A stretch of DNA of 64,000 nucleotides from Fidelibacterota bacterium (lineage in GTDB: Bacteria; Fidelibacterota; UBA8477; JABMPR01). The translations under genes and the position numbers were made by a program. The stretch lies in the NCBI GenBank assembly GCA_018650445.1, contig JABIFX010000208.1:62001-126000 (forward strand), read 5' to 3'. Below, piece by piece: positions 1 to 8,799 of this stretch (position 1 is the first letter of the stretch; the number at the start of each line of letters is the position of its first letter). Below the pieces are notes generated by a model. It had not been told where the DNA came from. It searched no databases and was given only the letters and a program-made list of their open reading frames with translations.

Positions 1-275
1 TTGGCTTATCAAAAATCCCCAGAATCATTGAGATGTACTCTCGCCGGCTTCAAATTCAGGAGCGTATCACTCACCAGGTGGCAGAAGCATTGAATAAATT
101 ATTAGACCCTGCTGGTGTGGCGGTGGTCTTAGAAGGTCGTCACCTCTGCATGCAGATGCGAGGCGTGGAAAAGCAGAATTCTTTTGCCACTACTTCAGCC
201 ATGTTAGGTGAATTTCACGATGAAGCTGAAACAAGAGCCGAATTTCTAAGTATTATAAGCCTGAGAAATCTTTAA
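1..275 (+). CDS. folE: GTP cyclohydrolase I, C-terminal fragment (start lies upstream of the window)
   Basis: The reading frame is open from base 3 (Gly-Leu-Ser-Lys-Ile-Pro-Arg) and stops at 273-275. FolE converts GTP to 7,8-dihydroneopterin triphosphate, the first step of folate and pterin synthesis, in the cytoplasm. The segment GLSKIPRI followed by [11 protein letters not shown], then the Cys-containing [12 protein letters not shown] block and a SAMLGEF motif, is the conserved end of the family. The Cys in this block is one of the usual zinc ligands. The product ends in EFLSII plus a few residues, as in full-length family members, so only the N-terminal part is missing. An 18-base gap separates it from the next gene, which suggests co-transcription. 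Confidence 0.93.
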   Translation, partial: GLSKIPRIIEMYSRRLQIQERITHQVAEALNKLLDPAGVAVVLEGRHLCMQMRGVEKQNSFATTSAMLGEFHDEAETRAEFLSIISLRNL

Positions 276-293
276 TAACTCAAAGAGAAAGCT

Positions 294-1712
294 ATGCCTG
301 GAAAACTAAAAAAGCTATTTGAAGATCACTTTAAGGAAGATGTCGTAAACCTGAGTCCACTGCCAGCCCATGGATCCAATCGCGAATACTTTCGCCTGAG
401 TAATGACAAACGCTCTGTGATTGGTGCAAAAAATCTGGACCGACTTGAAAACGATGCATTTATTACCTTTTCCAGACACTTTCTCGCAAAAGATCTTACC
501 GTACCAGAAATTTATGCCGAAGATCTGGACCAGGATATTTATCTCCAGGAGGATCTCGGTGATGTCACGCTTTTTGATTTTCTTCTGAAAGTACGCGATG
601 GTCGTAAAGAGTTTCCGGAAAGCCTGTTTAAAACCTACGAACAGGTTGTAGAATTATTGCCTCAGTTTCAGATCAAAGGCGGTCAGGGTTTGGATTACAG
701 TAAGTCCTATCCCCACCACAGTTTTGATCGTCAGTCCATGATGTGGGACCTGAATTATTTTAAATATTATTTTCTCAAATTAGCCCATATCCGCTTTAAT
801 GAACAAAAGTTAGAGCAGGATTTTCAGACCTTCACCGACTTTCTGCTTGAGGCCGATGGAAACCACTTTCTATATCGTGATTTTCAATCCAGAAACATCA
901 TGCTCAAGGATGATAAACCCTGGTTTATTGATTATCAGGGAGGTCGCAAGGGTGCCCTTCAATATGATATCGCCTCACTGCTTTTTGATGCCAAGGCCGA
1001 TTTACCTTTTGAAGTGAGAGAGCAACTGCTGGATCACTATTTGAATGCTGTGGCAGAGCTAATTCCCATAGACCGGGAAGCCTTCACCAAACATTACTAT
1101 GCTTTCGTATTTATCCGCATTATGCAGGCCATGGGAGCCTATGGCTATCGGGGATTTTATGAACGCAAAACCCACTTCCTTCAGAGCATTCCCTATGCTA
1201 TCAGAAATCTTGAATATCTGGTTCGTAAAGTAGACCTTCCTATTGAAATTCCAGTCATGATGGATGTCTTTCAACAGCTTATTCAATCCTCAGCCCTGAG
1301 AGAATTCGGTAAAGCAAACTTGCGGCTCAAAGTACGCATCTCCAGTTTTTCATACAAAAATGGGGTTCCTGTTGACGATCGTGGTCATGGGGGCGGCTTT
1401 GTTTTTGACTGTCGTTTTCTACCCAATCCAGGACGGGAAATAGCGTATAAAAAGTTGTCTGCCAATGACCAGGAAGTCGTTGAGTGGTTTTCAGATAAGC
1501 CCGACATGGATCGCTGGTTGAAACGCATGTTTACCATGGTGGATGCCGCCGTTACCAGCTATGAAGAGCAGAATTTTACAGACCTGATGATTTCATTTGG
1601 CTGTACAGGAGGACAACATAGATCCGTGCATTCAGCCAACAGACTGGCTGCCCACCTCAAAGAGACCCATGATATTGATGTGGTGCTCCATCACCGTGAA
1701 CTGGAAGGTTAA
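294..1712 (+). CDS. Sugar kinase (AmgK-like aminoglycoside-phosphotransferase fold) fused to a RapZ C-terminal domain
   Basis: The protein has 472 residues and two modules. Residues about 1-325 have the APH/choline kinase fold, with the catalytic loop YRDFQSRN (Asp196, Asn201) and the metal-binding Asp213 in FIDYQGG. The closest role is AmgK, which phosphorylates the anomeric position of MurNAc or GlcNAc during cell-wall recycling. Residues about 345-472 match the RapZ C-terminal domain, with an FLPNPG motif near 375 and FGCTGGQHRS at 435-444. In enterobacterial RapZ this domain senses glucosamine-6-phosphate. The MurU-like gene starts 5 bases downstream, which supports a muramyl-sugar role. 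Substrate and any RNA or GlmS link are inferred. The fusion itself is visible as one uninterrupted frame. Confidence 0.85.
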   Translation: MPGKLKKLFEDHFKEDVVNLSPLPAHGSNREYFRLSNDKRSVIGAKNLDRLENDAFITFSRHFLAKDLTVPEIYAEDLDQDIYLQEDLGDVTLFDFLLKVRDGRKEFPESLFKTYEQVVELLPQFQIKGGQGLDYSKSYPHHSFDRQSMMWDLNYFKYYFLKLAHIRFNEQKLEQDFQTFTDFLLEADGNHFLYRDFQSRNIMLKDDKPWFIDYQGGRKGALQYDIASLLFDAKADLPFEVREQLLDHYLNAVAELIPIDREAFTKHYYAFVFIRIMQAMGAYGYRGFYERKTHFLQSIPYAIRNLEYLVRKVDLPIEIPVMMDVFQQLIQSSALREFGKANLRLKVRISSFSYKNGVPVDDRGHGGGFVFDCRFLPNPGREIAYKKLSANDQEVVEWFSDKPDMDRWLKRMFTMVDAAVTSYEEQNFTDLMISFGCTGGQHRSVHSANRLAAHLKETHDIDVVLHHRELEG

Positions 1713-1717
1713 CCCCT

Positions 1718-2434
1718 TTGAAGGCCATGCTTTTTGCTGCCGGCCAGGGCACCCGCCTGGCACCCCTCACCGATAGACACCCCAAATGTCTGGTTACCGC
1801 CGGCAACAAACCCCTTTTAGAGCATAACATCAACAAGCTCAAAGCAGCCGGTGTTGAAACACTGGTGATTAATGTTCATCATTTTGCTGAGCAGGTTATC
1901 GAATTTATCCAATCCAAGGACTTTGGTTTAACCATCCATATCTCTGAAGAACAAGACCTGCTGGGGCAGGGTGGAGGATTACTTTTTGCCAGTAAATACT
2001 TTCAGGGAGAAGACGCTTTTCTCGTCTGTAATAGTGATGTCTATACCGATCTGGATTTGAGGGCTTTGATATCTGCCCACAATGATTCTCAGGGTCTGGC
2101 CACGTTGGCTGTCGCCAACCGTGAAACCTCACGCTATTTAAGATTTGATCAAAGCAATAATTTGTGTGGCTGGGAAAACCGGAAAACCGGCGAGAACATC
2201 TCATGGAGCTCCAACAGTTATGAGGAATGGGCCTTCAATGGGATTCAGGTCATCTCGTCTGGATTTTTTAACTATATGGATGATCTGGGGACCTCTTTCT
2301 CCACGATTCCAGTCTATCTAAAAGCAGCCCAGGCTGGTGAAAAAATTAAGGCCTTTCCTATGGATCAGTCCTACTGGATTGACATTGGAACCGTTAAAAA
2401 ACTGGAAGCATTAAGGCAGTATTTAAGCAAATAA
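1718..2434 (+). CDS. murU: Nucleotidyltransferase, MurU-like (N-acetylmuramate-1-phosphate uridylyltransferase)
   Basis: The N-terminus MKAMLFAAGQGTRLAPLT is the nucleotide-binding loop of the NTP-transferase family (G-x-G-T-R-x-x-P-L-T), followed by PKCLVTAGNKPLLEH. A CNSDVY segment near residue 105 supplies the metal-binding Asp. At 238 residues it has the size of MurU rather than the longer GlmU or RfbA enzymes. MurU converts MurNAc-1-phosphate to UDP-MurNAc, bypassing de novo synthesis. The TTG start at 1718 is preferred to the ATG at 1727 because GGAAGG lies about 10 bases upstream and the first residues match the family. It follows the AmgK-like gene directly. A related sugar-1-phosphate nucleotidyltransferase is the alternative. 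Confidence 0.82.
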   Translation: MKAMLFAAGQGTRLAPLTDRHPKCLVTAGNKPLLEHNINKLKAAGVETLVINVHHFAEQVIEFIQSKDFGLTIHISEEQDLLGQGGGLLFASKYFQGEDAFLVCNSDVYTDLDLRALISAHNDSQGLATLAVANRETSRYLRFDQSNNLCGWENRKTGENISWSSNSYEEWAFNGIQVISSGFFNYMDDLGTSFSTIPVYLKAAQAGEKIKAFPMDQSYWIDIGTVKKLEALRQYLSK

Positions 2435-2471
2435 CCCTACGAAGGTTAATAAGAAGGAAAAAGGAATTACA

Positions 2472-3860
2472 GTGAGTTCAACACAATATGATATAGCAAT
2501 CATCGGCGGTGGACCAGGTGGATATGTCGCTGCAATTCGGGCTTCCCAACTTGGCAAAAAAACAGTGCTTATTGAACGTGCGGATCTTGGCGGGGTGTGT
2601 CTGAACTGGGGCTGTATTCCCACCAAGGCGCTTTTAAAAAGTGCTGAAGTATTGCGATCCGCCCAGAAGGCCAAAAAATTTGGTGTGATGGTGGGTGATG
2701 TTGATGTGGATTTTCCTTCAGTGATTAAGCGCTCACGACAGGTCGCTGGCTCCCTTTCAAAAGGGGTTGATTTCCTCATGAAGAAAAACGAGGTGGATGT
2801 CATCCATGGCTCAGCCAGGCTATTGGGGGGAAACCAGATACTTATCAATGAAGACCAGCAAGTGAGTGCTAATAATATTATCGTGGCTACGGGAGCCCGT
2901 CCTCGTCCCATGCCCGGTGTTGCCTATGATGGTGAAACCATTATCTCCTCCAAAGAAGCCATGAATCTGGATACCATCCCTCAAAAACTGGTGGTGGTCG
3001 GCGCTGGAGCTATTGGTGTTGAATTTGCCGATTTCTATGCAGCCATGGGTAGTCAGGTGACTATTGTTGAAATGCTGCCACATCTGCTTCCCATTGAGGA
3101 CGAAGAGGTTTCAGTTGAGCTGCAAAAAATGTTCAAACGCAAAAAGATCAAGACCCACACCGAGTCCATGGTCGAAGCCATTTCTGTCTCAGCAGGACAG
3201 GCGCTTGTCAAAGTAAAAACCAAGAGTGGTGATGTTCTGGAGTTGGAAGCCGATAAGGTTTTGATTGCCATAGGAGTTCAAGGCAATACAGAGGAATTGG
3301 GACTGGAAGCTGCCAAAGTCCAGCTTGAAAAAGGTTGGATTAAAACAAATGGATATATGCAAACCAGCGCCGCTGGTGTTTATGCCATTGGTGATGTGGC
3401 GGGTCCGCCCTGGCTAGCCCACGTGGCTTCTCATGAAGGAATCACAGCGGTAGAACATATCGCTGCATTGAATGTGAAACCCATGCGATATGACAATGTG
3501 CCGGGTTGCACATATTGCACGCCCCAGGTTGCCTCTATAGGACTTACAGAAAAGGCAGCTCGAGAAGCAGGCTATGAAATAAAGATTGGAAAATTTCCTT
3601 ATCGTGTTTCTGGAAAAGCCATGGCTGCTGGAGAAACTGATGGATTTACGAAGCTTATCTATGACGCTAAATATGGAGAACTCCTTGGCGCACATATCAT
3701 AGGTGCCGAGGCAACCGAGCTTATCGCAGAGATCGGTATTGCTCGATCTCTGGAAGCAACCCATGAAGCCGTGCTTGAAACCATTCACGCTCACCCCACT
3801 TTATCCGAAATGATTATGGAGGCTTCAGGTCTGGCCCTGGATCGTGGTATTCATCTCTAA
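2472..3860 (+). CDS. lpdA: Dihydrolipoamide dehydrogenase (E3)
   Basis: This flavoenzyme reoxidises dihydrolipoamide in 2-oxoacid dehydrogenase complexes, passing electrons to NAD+. Its 462 residues are the normal size. FAD binding is shown by IIGGGPGGYVAA near the N-terminus, the redox-active disulfide by GGVCLNWGCIPTKAL (Cys43 and Cys48), NAD binding by VVGAGAIGVEFADFY, a second FAD site by YAIGDVAG, and the catalytic dyad by HAHPTLSE (His441, Glu446). The start is GTG, with AAGGAA about 8 bases upstream. It belongs with the E1, E2, lipA and lipB genes downstream, although a gap of some 350 bases and a hairpin follow it. Confidence 0.96.
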   Translation: MSSTQYDIAIIGGGPGGYVAAIRASQLGKKTVLIERADLGGVCLNWGCIPTKALLKSAEVLRSAQKAKKFGVMVGDVDVDFPSVIKRSRQVAGSLSKGVDFLMKKNEVDVIHGSARLLGGNQILINEDQQVSANNIIVATGARPRPMPGVAYDGETIISSKEAMNLDTIPQKLVVVGAGAIGVEFADFYAAMGSQVTIVEMLPHLLPIEDEEVSVELQKMFKRKKIKTHTESMVEAISVSAGQALVKVKTKSGDVLELEADKVLIAIGVQGNTEELGLEAAKVQLEKGWIKTNGYMQTSAAGVYAIGDVAGPPWLAHVASHEGITAVEHIAALNVKPMRYDNVPGCTYCTPQVASIGLTEKAAREAGYEIKIGKFPYRVSGKAMAAGETDGFTKLIYDAKYGELLGAHIIGAEATELIAEIGIARSLEATHEAVLETIHAHPTLSEMIMEASGLALDRGIHL

Positions 3861-3871
3861 AAGGTGATGGG

Positions 3872-3897
3872 GTCTATCCCATTAAAATGGGATAGAC
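3872..3897. terminator. Perfect hairpin after lpdA, terminator-like
   Basis: An 11-base stem GTCTATCCCAT pairs exactly with ATGGGATAGAC across a TAAA loop, 11 bases after the lpdA stop. There is no U-run behind it, so it is not a textbook Rho-independent terminator. It may instead protect the 3' end of the transcript. Confidence 0.5.
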
Positions 3898-4216
3898 ACA
3901 ATATGTTGATAAAAACCAACAACCGCCCCCTATAAATGGTGCCTTGAACACTTCCCTAATAATTGGGATATTTGATTTTGTAACACGAGGTCAGTCATGA
4001 TCCAAAAGGGAACCTCCTAGATTTGAGACTTCAAATCGCCAGGAATGAGCGCTGAATAAGGTCCACCCCTATGCTCAATAAATCGATGGTTGAGTGTGGG
4101 TTTAACTCCAGGATTTTAGATCCCTTGCGGACCTCATGGAGACAGTCATGTGTTAAGTTGTGCCCCGCCTTTTACAGGATGTTCCACTTGCTGAGTCTGT
4201 CGAAGTATAGCACATT
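3898..4216. other. Intergenic stretch with no gene seen
   Basis: About 320 bases between the lpdA hairpin and the GAF-domain gene have no convincing frame on either strand. Near the right end (about 4192-4206) lies GAGTCTGTCGAAG, a fragment of the TTCGACA-CTCAG repeat family that recurs in this window. The stretch probably holds the promoter of the following gene, but no clear -35/-10 pair was found. Confidence 0.5.
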
Positions 4217-4225
4217 GTGCGCACT

Positions 4226-4705
4226 ATGAACCCAACAAGCCAAATACCATTTCCAAACATATCAGCCCTTCTCGATTCTGTGGATTCGATAATCTCCAGG
4301 TCAAAAACCAGGGACGATTCTCTACAGAAGGTCTCCGAGCTATTGTCCAGCAGTGTTGACCACTACAACTGGGTCGGTTTCTATATCGTTGATGACTCTG
4401 GCACCAATCTCATTCTAGGTCCCTACGTAGGCGCAGCCACAGATCATGTGAAAATTGCCTTTGGTAAGGGGATTTGTGGCCAGGTCGCAGTCTCTGAAAT
4501 GAGTCGCATCATTCAGGATGTGTCTCTGGAGGACAATTATCTGTCTTGCAGTTCAAATGTTCAGTCCGAGGTGGTTTTCCCTGTTATGAAGGATGGTAAA
4601 TTTATTGCAGAATTGGATATTGATTCCCATGCAACCTCACCTTTTACGGCCCGGGACACAGAATTGCTTGAAGCCATCTGTGAAAAACTGGCGAGTCTAT
4701 TTTAA
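4226..4705 (+). CDS. msrC: Free methionine-(R)-sulfoxide reductase, GAF-domain (fRMsr family)
   Basis: fRMsr reduces free L-methionine-(R)-sulfoxide with electrons from thioredoxin in the cytoplasm. A single GAF domain fills the protein, with WVGFYIVDD, LGPYVG, FGKGICGQ, SEVVFPV and LDIDSH in family order. The Cys of GKGIC and the Cys 24 residues further on correspond to two of the three conserved cysteines. The third, normally 10 residues before the first, is a His here. ATG at 4226 was chosen over an in-frame GTG at 4217, and neither has a strong ribosome site. The neighbours are energy-metabolism genes. A general GAF signalling role is less likely given the paired Cys and family motifs. 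Confidence 0.85.
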   Translation: MNPTSQIPFPNISALLDSVDSIISRSKTRDDSLQKVSELLSSSVDHYNWVGFYIVDDSGTNLILGPYVGAATDHVKIAFGKGICGQVAVSEMSRIIQDVSLEDNYLSCSSNVQSEVVFPVMKDGKFIAELDIDSHATSPFTARDTELLEAICEKLASLF

Positions 4706-4735
4706 GCAATATGAAGAAAATGAAACAGACTTTCT

Positions 4736-5368
4736 GTGGCTAATCTACAGATCATAAAAAAGGGCCTGGTCCCCTACGAGGAAGCCTGGGAATACCAGCG
4801 GCAGACCCATGCTATGAGACTGGGCGGTGAGATACCTGACACCCTGATTCTTCTGGAGCATCCTCCCGTTTACACCTTTGGTAAAAATTCTGATCAAGCA
4901 AACCTCATTGATGCTCGTGATGCCCAGGTCATTAGAAGTGACCGTGGAGGGGATATTACCTGGCACGGTCCAGGCCAACTGGTTGGGTACCCCATTCTCA
5001 ATCTGGAGGACCACAAAAAAAGTGTCAGTTGGTATATGCGGAATCTGGAAGAAGTGATTATCCAAACCCTCCAGCACTTTGATATCAAGGGAGAGCGTAT
5101 CTCTGGAATGACAGGAGTATGGGTCGGAAATCAGAAGGTTTGTGCGATGGGGGTAAGGCTTTCCCGCTGGGTAACCATGCATGGATTTGCCTTGAATGTG
5201 AGACCGGATATGTCATATTTCAACGGCATGATCCCCTGTGGTATCAAGGGGAAGGGGGTTGTGAGTATGCAGGATTTGCTTGGTGTTGAGATTATGATTG
5301 AAGAGGTTTCTCAGCCGTTGATTCAGGCTTTCCAGTCAGTATTTGATTTCGATAAAATTTTAAGATAA
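4736..5368 (+). CDS. lipB: Octanoyl-[acyl carrier protein]:protein N-octanoyltransferase
   Basis: LipB moves octanoate from acyl carrier protein to the lipoyl-domain lysine, the first step of lipoate assembly. Diagnostic motifs are RGGDITWHGPGQLVGYP (residues 70-86), the catalytic Lys134 in GNQKVCAMGVR and the acyl-accepting Cys168 in MIPCGIKGKGV. Length (210 residues) is standard. The start is GTG at 4736, which gives the expected short N-terminus. It sits 15 bases before the fused E1 gene, so the transferase and its target complex are likely co-transcribed. Confidence 0.95.
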   Translation: MANLQIIKKGLVPYEEAWEYQRQTHAMRLGGEIPDTLILLEHPPVYTFGKNSDQANLIDARDAQVIRSDRGGDITWHGPGQLVGYPILNLEDHKKSVSWYMRNLEEVIIQTLQHFDIKGERISGMTGVWVGNQKVCAMGVRLSRWVTMHGFALNVRPDMSYFNGMIPCGIKGKGVVSMQDLLGVEIMIEEVSQPLIQAFQSVFDFDKILR

Positions 5369-5383
5369 CAGTGGAGTTTTTGC

Positions 5384-7399
5384 GTGTCAGCAAGTCTTAA
5401 AGGATTTCAAAAAGAAGAGCTGCTCAGTATTTTCAAAACCATGGCGACCTCGCGTCGGACTGATGAAAAAATGCTCACGCTTTTGAGACAGGGAAAATCT
5501 TTCTTTCATATTGGTGCCTCTGGACACGAAGGCGCTCAACTGGCCTGCGCCATGCAAATGAACTCGAAGCAGGATTGGTCCTATCCCTACTATCGTGACC
5601 AGACCATGGTCATGGGTCTGGGAATGACCACAGAAGAGCTCTTCCTTGGCTTTTTGGCAAAAGCTGATGACCCCGGTTCAGGTGGTCGTCAATTGCCACA
5701 ACATTATGGGCAAAAAGAGTTGAATATTGTTTCCCAATCCAGCCCAACCGGTACTCAGTATCTCCAGGCTGTGGGAACTGCCATGGCCGCCCAACAGACA
5801 GATAAAAAAGCTCTTGTATACGTGTCATCTGGAGAGGGAACCACCAGCCAGGGTGAATTTCATGAAGCCCTTAACTGGGCTGGTAGAGAAAAACTGCCCG
5901 TCCTTTTCCATATAGAGGACAATGGGTTTGCCATCTCCGTACCCAAGGCATCTCAGACAGCTGAAGGCTCGGTTTATGGTATGGTCGGGGGTTATGGTAA
6001 CCTGAATAGATTTGAAACAGATGGAACCGATTTCTTTGAATCCTACGCAACTTTCAAGGAAGCTATTTCAAGTATTCGGGCTGGAAAAGGTCCAGCCATT
6101 GTGGTTTCAAATGTAGTGCGTCTTTTACCCCACTCTTCTTCTGATGATCATCGCAAATACAGAGACGCCGACGAATTATCCGCAGAACAAAAGCGTGACC
6201 CCATTGAAAAATTCAGAGCACAGTGCGAGCAAGACGGCATTGTCAGTTCAGAGGAATTCCAGCAAGTGTGGGATGAAGTGCTGCAAGAGGTAGATCAAGC
6301 AGCCGAAAAAGCACTCTCGGCGCCCTATCCTGAGAAATCGGATGCAGATACCCATGTCGTGGATGAATCAGCCATAGCCATTCCTCATTTAAATCCTGTC
6401 ACCACTGGAGATGAAATCGTCATCGTCGATGCTGTTAATCATGCCCTCCATGAGGAAATGAGACATAATGACAAGATGATCATTTATGGGCAGGATGTTG
6501 CTGATGGAAAGGGTGGTGTTTTTACTGCCACCAAGGGACTCTCCACAGAATTTGGAGACAGGCGTGTATTTAATTCCCCTCTGGCCGAAGCATCTATTGT
6601 AGGAACTGCAGTGGGAGCCGCAGTTGCCGGTTTGAAACCAGTGGTTGAAATTCAATTCGCCGATTATATCTGGACTGCCATGATGCAGATCAGAAATGAA
6701 GTCGCCACCATCCGCTATCGTAGCAATAACTCCTATTCCTGTCCCATCGTCATTCGAACCCCGGTAGGTGGCTATATTCACGGTGGTTTGTGTCACAGTC
6801 AGAGCATTGAAGGCTTCTTCATGCACCTCCCCGGCATTCATATTGTTTATCCATCCAATGCGGCTGACGCAAAAGGACTACTCAAGTATGCCTGTCGTAT
6901 TGATGATCCTGTACTTTTCCTGGAGCACAAGGGTATGTATCGCCAGGGTTTTGCCAAGCGCGCAGAACCCGATGAGGATTATCTCTTGCCCTTTGGTCAG
7001 GCTGCTGTTGTTCGTGAAGGTCGAGACCTCACCATTGTCACTTACGGTTTGATGGTATATAAAGCTATAGAAGCGGCCAAGTATCTGGAAAAAAGCACAG
7101 GAGCCTCCATTGAGGTAATTGACCTGAGAACACTCAGCCCCCTTGACAAGATTACCATTGGACAATCCCTGCAGAAGACCAGCAAAGCGCTGGTGGTTTA
7201 TGAGGATACTCTGACGGCTGGTCCTGGTGCTGAAATTGCAGCCATTATTGCTGAGGAATTCTTTGAGTATCTGGATGGACCCGTATTGCGTGTGGCCGCC
7301 AAAGATGCTCCCGTACCTTTCAATTGGGACATGGAAGATGAAATATTGCCCCAGACAGAAGACATCCGCCAGGCAGCAGAAAGACTGTTGGCGTATTGA
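5384..7399 (+). CDS. 2-oxoacid dehydrogenase E1, alpha and beta subunits fused in one chain
   Basis: This thiamine-diphosphate enzyme decarboxylates a 2-oxoacid (pyruvate or a branched-chain keto acid) and passes the acyl group to lipoyl-E2. Residues 1 to about 330 form the alpha part, with YPYYRDQ, SSGEGTTSQGEFHEALNWA (the ThDP/metal motif, with GEG where many have GDG) and EDNGFAIS. Residues about 345-671 form the beta part, starting IVIVDAVNHALHEEM and including YGQDVADGKGGVF, SPLAEASIVG and PVGGYIHGGLCHSQS. The GTG start has GGAG 9 bases before it. Many bacteria use two genes, while fused forms of this size are known in Bacteroidetes. Substrate cannot be fixed from sequence, and branched-chain oxoacids or pyruvate are both possible. 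Confidence 0.93.
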   Translation: MSASLKGFQKEELLSIFKTMATSRRTDEKMLTLLRQGKSFFHIGASGHEGAQLACAMQMNSKQDWSYPYYRDQTMVMGLGMTTEELFLGFLAKADDPGSGGRQLPQHYGQKELNIVSQSSPTGTQYLQAVGTAMAAQQTDKKALVYVSSGEGTTSQGEFHEALNWAGREKLPVLFHIEDNGFAISVPKASQTAEGSVYGMVGGYGNLNRFETDGTDFFESYATFKEAISSIRAGKGPAIVVSNVVRLLPHSSSDDHRKYRDADELSAEQKRDPIEKFRAQCEQDGIVSSEEFQQVWDEVLQEVDQAAEKALSAPYPEKSDADTHVVDESAIAIPHLNPVTTGDEIVIVDAVNHALHEEMRHNDKMIIYGQDVADGKGGVFTATKGLSTEFGDRRVFNSPLAEASIVGTAVGAAVAGLKPVVEIQFADYIWTAMMQIRNEVATIRYRSNNSYSCPIVIRTPVGGYIHGGLCHSQSIEGFFMHLPGIHIVYPSNAADAKGLLKYACRIDDPVLFLEHKGMYRQGFAKRAEPDEDYLLPFGQAAVVREGRDLTIVTYGLMVYKAIEAAKYLEKSTGASIEVIDLRTLSPLDKITIGQSLQKTSKALVVYEDTLTAGPGAEIAAIIAEEFFEYLDGPVLRVAAKDAPVPFNWDMEDEILPQTEDIRQAAERLLAY

Positions 7400-7440
7400 A
7401 TGAGTACAAAACTTTTGAGTGTTAAACAACATCGCTTGTC

Positions 7441-7459
7441 CTTCGACAGGCTCAGGAAG
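7441..7459. repeat. Single TTCGACA-CTCAG repeat fragment between E1 and E2 genes
   Basis: CTTCGACAGGCTCAGGAAG lies in the 98-base gap between two functionally linked genes. The same core (TTCGAC, 2-4 bases, GCTCAG) recurs at 34071, 36411, 36585, 38630, 39101 and 51736, so this looks like one unit of the dispersed repeat family. It could mark a transcript-processing point inside the operon. Confidence 0.65.
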
Positions 7460-7497
7460 CCAGCAATGTTTGTCCAAATGCATAATAAGGTGATCAA

Positions 7498-8772
7498 ATG
7501 ATATTCGATATCGTCATGCCCAAGATGGGTGAATCCTTGACTGAAGGAACCGTTCTTGAGTGGAAGAAGGATGTTGGAGAGACCATCGATAAGGATGAGA
7601 CCCTTCTGGAAATTGCTACAGACAAAGTTGATGCAGAAATTCCCTGTCCTGTTTCAGGGACGCTGGTAGAAATCATCGGTGAAGTCAATCAGACCTATGA
7701 TATCGATACCATCATTGCCCGGGTAGAAACATCAGATTCTGTTGAGGCCAGCCCGGCAAAAACGGGCTCTACCCATGAAAAGCAAGCAGCTGACAAATTA
7801 TCGGGCAGCTCCAGACCCACCATATCAATTCAAGCGCCTGTAACATTTGATGACAACCGTGTTTACTCACCTCTGGTAAGAAGTATCGCCACCCAGGAAG
7901 GGATAACCCCAGCTGAGCTGCAACAGATTCCAGGTAGTGGATTTCGTGGTCGAGTATCCAAAAAAGATGTGCTTTTCTATCTTGAGACCCGTGGCTCGGG
8001 TGGGAAAACACCAATCCCGATAAGCGGACTGGAAGAAACAGGCCTGGCTGATAGAGTGTCTCCAGACGATGTTGAAATTATCGATATGGACAGTATGCGT
8101 AAAAGCATCGCCAAGCATATGCGGAAAAGTGTTGACACCTCAGCCCATGTTTACTCAGTTAGTGAAGCTGACATGACGGACATCATGAACTTCATTTCAG
8201 AGAACAATGATGACTTTAAAGCCAAACATGGCCACTCCCTCACAGTAACCCACTTTATCACCACAGCGGTGCGTGATGCGCTCTTGAGCTTTCCCATGAT
8301 CAACACGTCCCTGGATGGCACCAGGATTATACGACACAAACATCTGAATATTGGTATTGCAGTTGCAGTGGGTGATGGATTGGTCGTTCCCCCGGTTAGA
8401 AATGCCGAGGGGAAGTCACTCAAAGAAATTTCCGATGATATTTCCAGCATCGTCAGCAAGGCACGAGATAAGAAGTTGACCCTTGAAGACCTTGAAGGAG
8501 CTACTTTTTCCATTACCAATTTTGGCGTGTTTGGTAATCTGGCAGGTTTCCCAATTATCAATCAGCCCAATGTGGCAATTCTGGGGGTAGGGGTCATAAA
8601 AAAAAGACCCGTCGTTATTGAAGCTAAAGCTGGTGACGAAATCGCCATTCGTCAGATGTGTGTCTTCACCCTGGGCTTTGATCATCGTCTGGTCGATGGC
8701 GCCATGGGTGGACAGTTTATTGAACATATCATGCGAAATCTGGAAAGCTTCGATTTTAATGCGCTGGCATAA
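7498..8772 (+). CDS. 2-oxoacid dehydrogenase E2, dihydrolipoamide acyltransferase
   Basis: E2 is the core of the complex: it carries the acyl group on lipoate and transfers it to CoA. An N-terminal lipoyl domain (residues 1-77) has the attachment Lys43 in EIATDKVDAEIP. A peripheral-subunit-binding domain follows (about 121-158, VYSPLVRSIA to GRVSKKDVLFYLE) after a short linker. The catalytic domain occupies about 185-424 and ends in FDHRLVDG, with His396 and Asp400 in the active site. There is one lipoyl domain only. The start has AAGGTG 7 bases upstream. The fused E1 immediately before it is its partner. Acyl specificity is not decided by the sequence. Confidence 0.94.
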   Translation: MIFDIVMPKMGESLTEGTVLEWKKDVGETIDKDETLLEIATDKVDAEIPCPVSGTLVEIIGEVNQTYDIDTIIARVETSDSVEASPAKTGSTHEKQAADKLSGSSRPTISIQAPVTFDDNRVYSPLVRSIATQEGITPAELQQIPGSGFRGRVSKKDVLFYLETRGSGGKTPIPISGLEETGLADRVSPDDVEIIDMDSMRKSIAKHMRKSVDTSAHVYSVSEADMTDIMNFISENNDDFKAKHGHSLTVTHFITTAVRDALLSFPMINTSLDGTRIIRHKHLNIGIAVAVGDGLVVPPVRNAEGKSLKEISDDISSIVSKARDKKLTLEDLEGATFSITNFGVFGNLAGFPIINQPNVAILGVGVIKKRPVVIEAKAGDEIAIRQMCVFTLGFDHRLVDGAMGGQFIEHIMRNLESFDFNALA

Positions 8773-8799
8773 AGTCTTATTCCCACACGAGGAGTACTG

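Noticed and set aside
2423-2911. Long minus-strand frame opposite lpdA
   Set aside because: It lies within a well-identified gene and has no recognisable domain.
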